Shown here: positions 5,751-7,356 of the stretch, piece by piece | How the letters are laid out: each line of letters begins with the position of its first letter | Position numbering within the stretch: the stretch's first letter is position 1 | Origin: an uncultured Lachnospiraceae bacterium | Lineage (GTDB): Bacteria; Bacillota; Clostridia; Lachnospirales; Lachnospiraceae | Length of the DNA stretch: 7,356 nucleotides | Reading direction: 5' to 3' | Assembly (NCBI GenBank): GCA_947653315.1 | Contig: CANTGP010000144.1 | Span: 1-7,356, forward strand | Notes under the pieces: generated by a model | The model's input: the letters and a program-made list of their open reading frames with translations, nothing else | What the model was told of the DNA's origin: nothing | Database searches by the model: none | Translations under genes and position numbers: made by a program

Positions 5751-7223
5751 ATGAACCTTGAAATTTTAAAAAACGAAGAAAAACGAATGAATTTGATTAT
5801 GTTCATCTTTTTAGCCATAATACCGGTCGTCGCATTTGTTTATGTACTGCTTTTTAACGGCGGTCAGGCAAAAGACAGTATCGCGCTTATTATGGTTGCC
5901 ACCTGCCTGATTACCAAAGCCCTGGAAAAGGTTCTCGGAAAATATGCCAAATACATATACATTTCCATTTTGCCGGTTTGCGGGGCAATTGTCATCGTAT
6001 TAGGAACACCCGCCTGTTTCGGCGCCATGGTGGAAGCATATTTCCTTGTATTGTTTTTATCCGTTCCTTATTACGATTTATCCGTGATAAAGGTATGCAG
6101 CATTGCCACCGTCATCCCCAATGTCATCGCCATGATCCTTTTCCCGCAGGCATATTTGGCAATGTACACCCTGCCCATATGGATTTTCGCGTTAATGGTA
6201 TACGTCCTGGCAATCCTTGTTTCCGTCATGATCGTATTAAGGGCGCGTACCCTGTTCCAAACCGTGGAAACCAAAGAACACGAAGCGGAAGAAATGCTGG
6301 AAAACATCCGCGGCGCTTTTGAAGGTTTACAGAGTTCCTCCGAAAGCATTTACGATTCCCTGCACGGTTTTGAAGCCAGCACAACGCAGATTGCCGCATC
6401 CACGGAAGAAATTTCCGGCAACGCGAACACACAGATCCAGCAGGTGGAAGGAAGCCTCCAGATTTTCAACGACTTAAACGACATGATTGTCAACTCCGAA
6501 GAACGGGTTTCCCAAACCGTGGAAAACATGAAACTGTTAAAAGAAAAGAACGACGAAGGCATCCGGTCCATTACGGAACTCGCAAAGAAATTCCGCGAGA
6601 ACATCGAATCCACAAAGAAAGCATCGGAAGGCGTCACCCTGTTGGCACAGAAATCCAGCTCCATCGGGGAAATCATCGAAAGCATCGGTCAGATTGCAAA
6701 ACAGACAAACCTGCTCGCCTTAAATGCAGCCATTGAAGCCGCAAGGGCAGGGGAAGCCGGAAAAGGCTTTGCCGTAGTCGCGGACGAAATCAACTCTCTG
6801 TCCAGCGAATCCTCCACGGCGACCCAAAAAATTGACGCCATCTTAAAAGACATTATTTTCACGGTCAAGGAAATTACCGGCCTGATGGATTCCAACAACA
6901 CCATCGTCAACGAATCCAACGTACAACTGGACGATACCGTACATATTTTTGACGCCATCCTCCACTCCTCGGAACAAGTCATATCCGTAATTGATTTACT
7001 GAAGGATGAACTTGCAAACATCGTCAACATCAAAGACAATTTACAGCATGCCATGAAGCAGGTAGAAGACATTTCACGCACCTCCGTGGAAAACACCACC
7101 GAAATCAGCGCTTCCACGCAGGAACAGGCATCCGGTGTACAAATCATTCTCGGTTCCATGGAAAATGTACAAACCGGAATGGACCGGCTTTCCGGCATCA
7201 TAAACGCCAAGGACAACCAGTAA
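5751..7223 (+). CDS. Methyl-accepting chemotaxis protein with polytopic membrane N-terminus
   Basis: This 490-aa transducer is expected to sit in the cytoplasmic membrane and control CheA kinase through CheW. Residues 14-164 hold about six hydrophobic segments (roughly 14-35, 43-58, 67-86, 90-107, 112-132, 141-164) joined by short loops. No large extracellular ligand-binding domain is present, and I see no clear HAMP domain. Residues 170-490 are a long alpha-helical coiled coil of MCP type. The signalling hairpin tip is canonical: [20 protein letters not shown] (315-334) followed by [11 protein letters not shown] (337-347), after which INSLSSESS departs from the more usual VRxLAERS. Methylation-helix-like stretches occur at AASTEEISG (215-223) and [12 protein letters not shown] (451-462). 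There is no C-terminal CheR-tethering pentapeptide. The signal sensed is unknown; membrane state, energy or a small diffusible compound are options. It is transcribed alone, divergently from the tkt operon, and is followed by its own terminator. Confidence 0.94.
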   Translation: MNLEILKNEEKRMNLIMFIFLAIIPVVAFVYVLLFNGGQAKDSIALIMVATCLITKALEKVLGKYAKYIYISILPVCGAIVIVLGTPACFGAMVEAYFLVLFLSVPYYDLSVIKVCSIATVIPNVIAMILFPQAYLAMYTLPIWIFALMVYVLAILVSVMIVLRARTLFQTVETKEHEAEEMLENIRGAFEGLQSSSESIYDSLHGFEASTTQIAASTEEISGNANTQIQQVEGSLQIFNDLNDMIVNSEERVSQTVENMKLLKEKNDEGIRSITELAKKFRENIESTKKASEGVTLLAQKSSSIGEIIESIGQIAKQTNLLALNAAIEAARAGEAGKGFAVVADEINSLSSESSTATQKIDAILKDIIFTVKEITGLMDSNNTIVNESNVQLDDTVHIFDAILHSSEQVISVIDLLKDELANIVNIKDNLQHAMKQVEDISRTSVENTTEISASTQEQASGVQIILGSMENVQTGMDRLSGIINAKDNQ

Positions 7224-7269
7224 GGACGACGCCGACGCGCCAAAAGGAGGTCCTTGCCGCATCGGGCTG

Positions 7270-7297
7270 AACCGGGCATCCTTGCCCGGTTTTCCTT
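7270..7297 (+). terminator. Rho-independent terminator of the chemoreceptor gene
   Basis: A 9-bp perfect stem AACCGGGCA (7270-7278) with TGCCCGGTT (7283-7291), a 4-nt loop TCCT, then a pyrimidine run TTTTCCTT (7290-7297). It begins 46 nt after the stop codon. A second, weaker stem AAGGAC/GTCCTT (7222-7227 with 7250-7255) starts at the stop codon itself. Confidence 0.85.
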
Positions 7298-7356
7298 ATG
7301 TGCATAAGTTTACCCCAATTCCATTTTATAAAATTTTGCTTTAAAGGTTTTACTAC
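7298..7356. other. AT-rich window end, no gene seen
   Basis: The last bases are AT-rich with a short inverted repeat CTTATG/CATAAG (7295-7300 with 7303-7308) and the palindrome TTTTATAAAA. No coding region or confident promoter is visible before the window ends. Confidence 0.5.

Noticed and set aside
5540..5761. 73-codon plus-strand frame in the MCP leader
   Set aside because: It has no ribosome site at its start, runs through the hairpins, and overlaps the well-supported MCP start by a few bases in another frame.
1..7356. CRISPR array, tRNA or rRNA gene, insertion sequence with transposase
   Set aside because: No regularly spaced repeats, no tRNA-like cloverleaf or conserved rRNA stretch, and no transposase-like coding region were seen.

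Overview
The window looks like chromosomal DNA from a Gram-positive anaerobe of the class Clostridia, most likely a Lachnospiraceae-type gut bacterium. This is an inference from gene content: a two-subunit transketolase, a methionine aminopeptidase with an N-terminal SEC-C zinc motif, an AAA-ATPase-like/PD-(D/E)XK protein of the kind common in gut Clostridia, purine-rich Shine-Dalgarno sites, and extended -10 promoters in AT-rich intergenic DNA. No marker gene fixes the species.

Layout. Five genes on the minus strand fill 1-5108, and one gene on the plus strand fills 5751-7223. Reading in the direction of transcription, 5108 down to 2655 is a tight three-gene operon of the non-oxidative pentose phosphate pathway: transketolase N-terminal subunit, transketolase C-terminal subunit (13-bp overlap), and ribulose-phosphate 3-epimerase (7-nt gap). 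It starts at a promoter near 5152-5180 and ends at a strong two-tier hairpin terminator at 2578-2625. Below the terminator lie a SEC-C-type methionyl aminopeptidase (2491-1616) and, 38 nt further on, an AAA-ATPase-like/PD-(D/E)XK protein of unknown function (1577 to beyond base 1). Its last few dozen residues are cut off by the window edge.

The divergent intergenic region 5109-5750 is the least ordinary part. It holds the operon promoter, a GC-rich hairpin-dense island (about 5231-5417) with a perfect 15-bp inverted repeat, a well-formed extended -10 promoter for the plus-strand gene (5468-5496), and a leader of about 250 nt with several hairpins, one pair of which is mutually exclusive. I could not match the leader to a known riboswitch class. 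The plus-strand gene encodes a polytopic chemoreceptor-like protein: about six membrane helices, no sizeable extracellular sensor domain, and a canonical MCP signalling tip. It ends at a hairpin terminator (7270-7297).

How the genes work together: the transketolase/epimerase operon interconverts pentose and glycolytic sugar phosphates. The aminopeptidase is a housekeeping protein-maturation enzyme and is probably a second copy outside the ribosomal-protein cluster. The chemoreceptor is transcribed divergently and has no obvious metabolic link beyond sharing the intergenic region.
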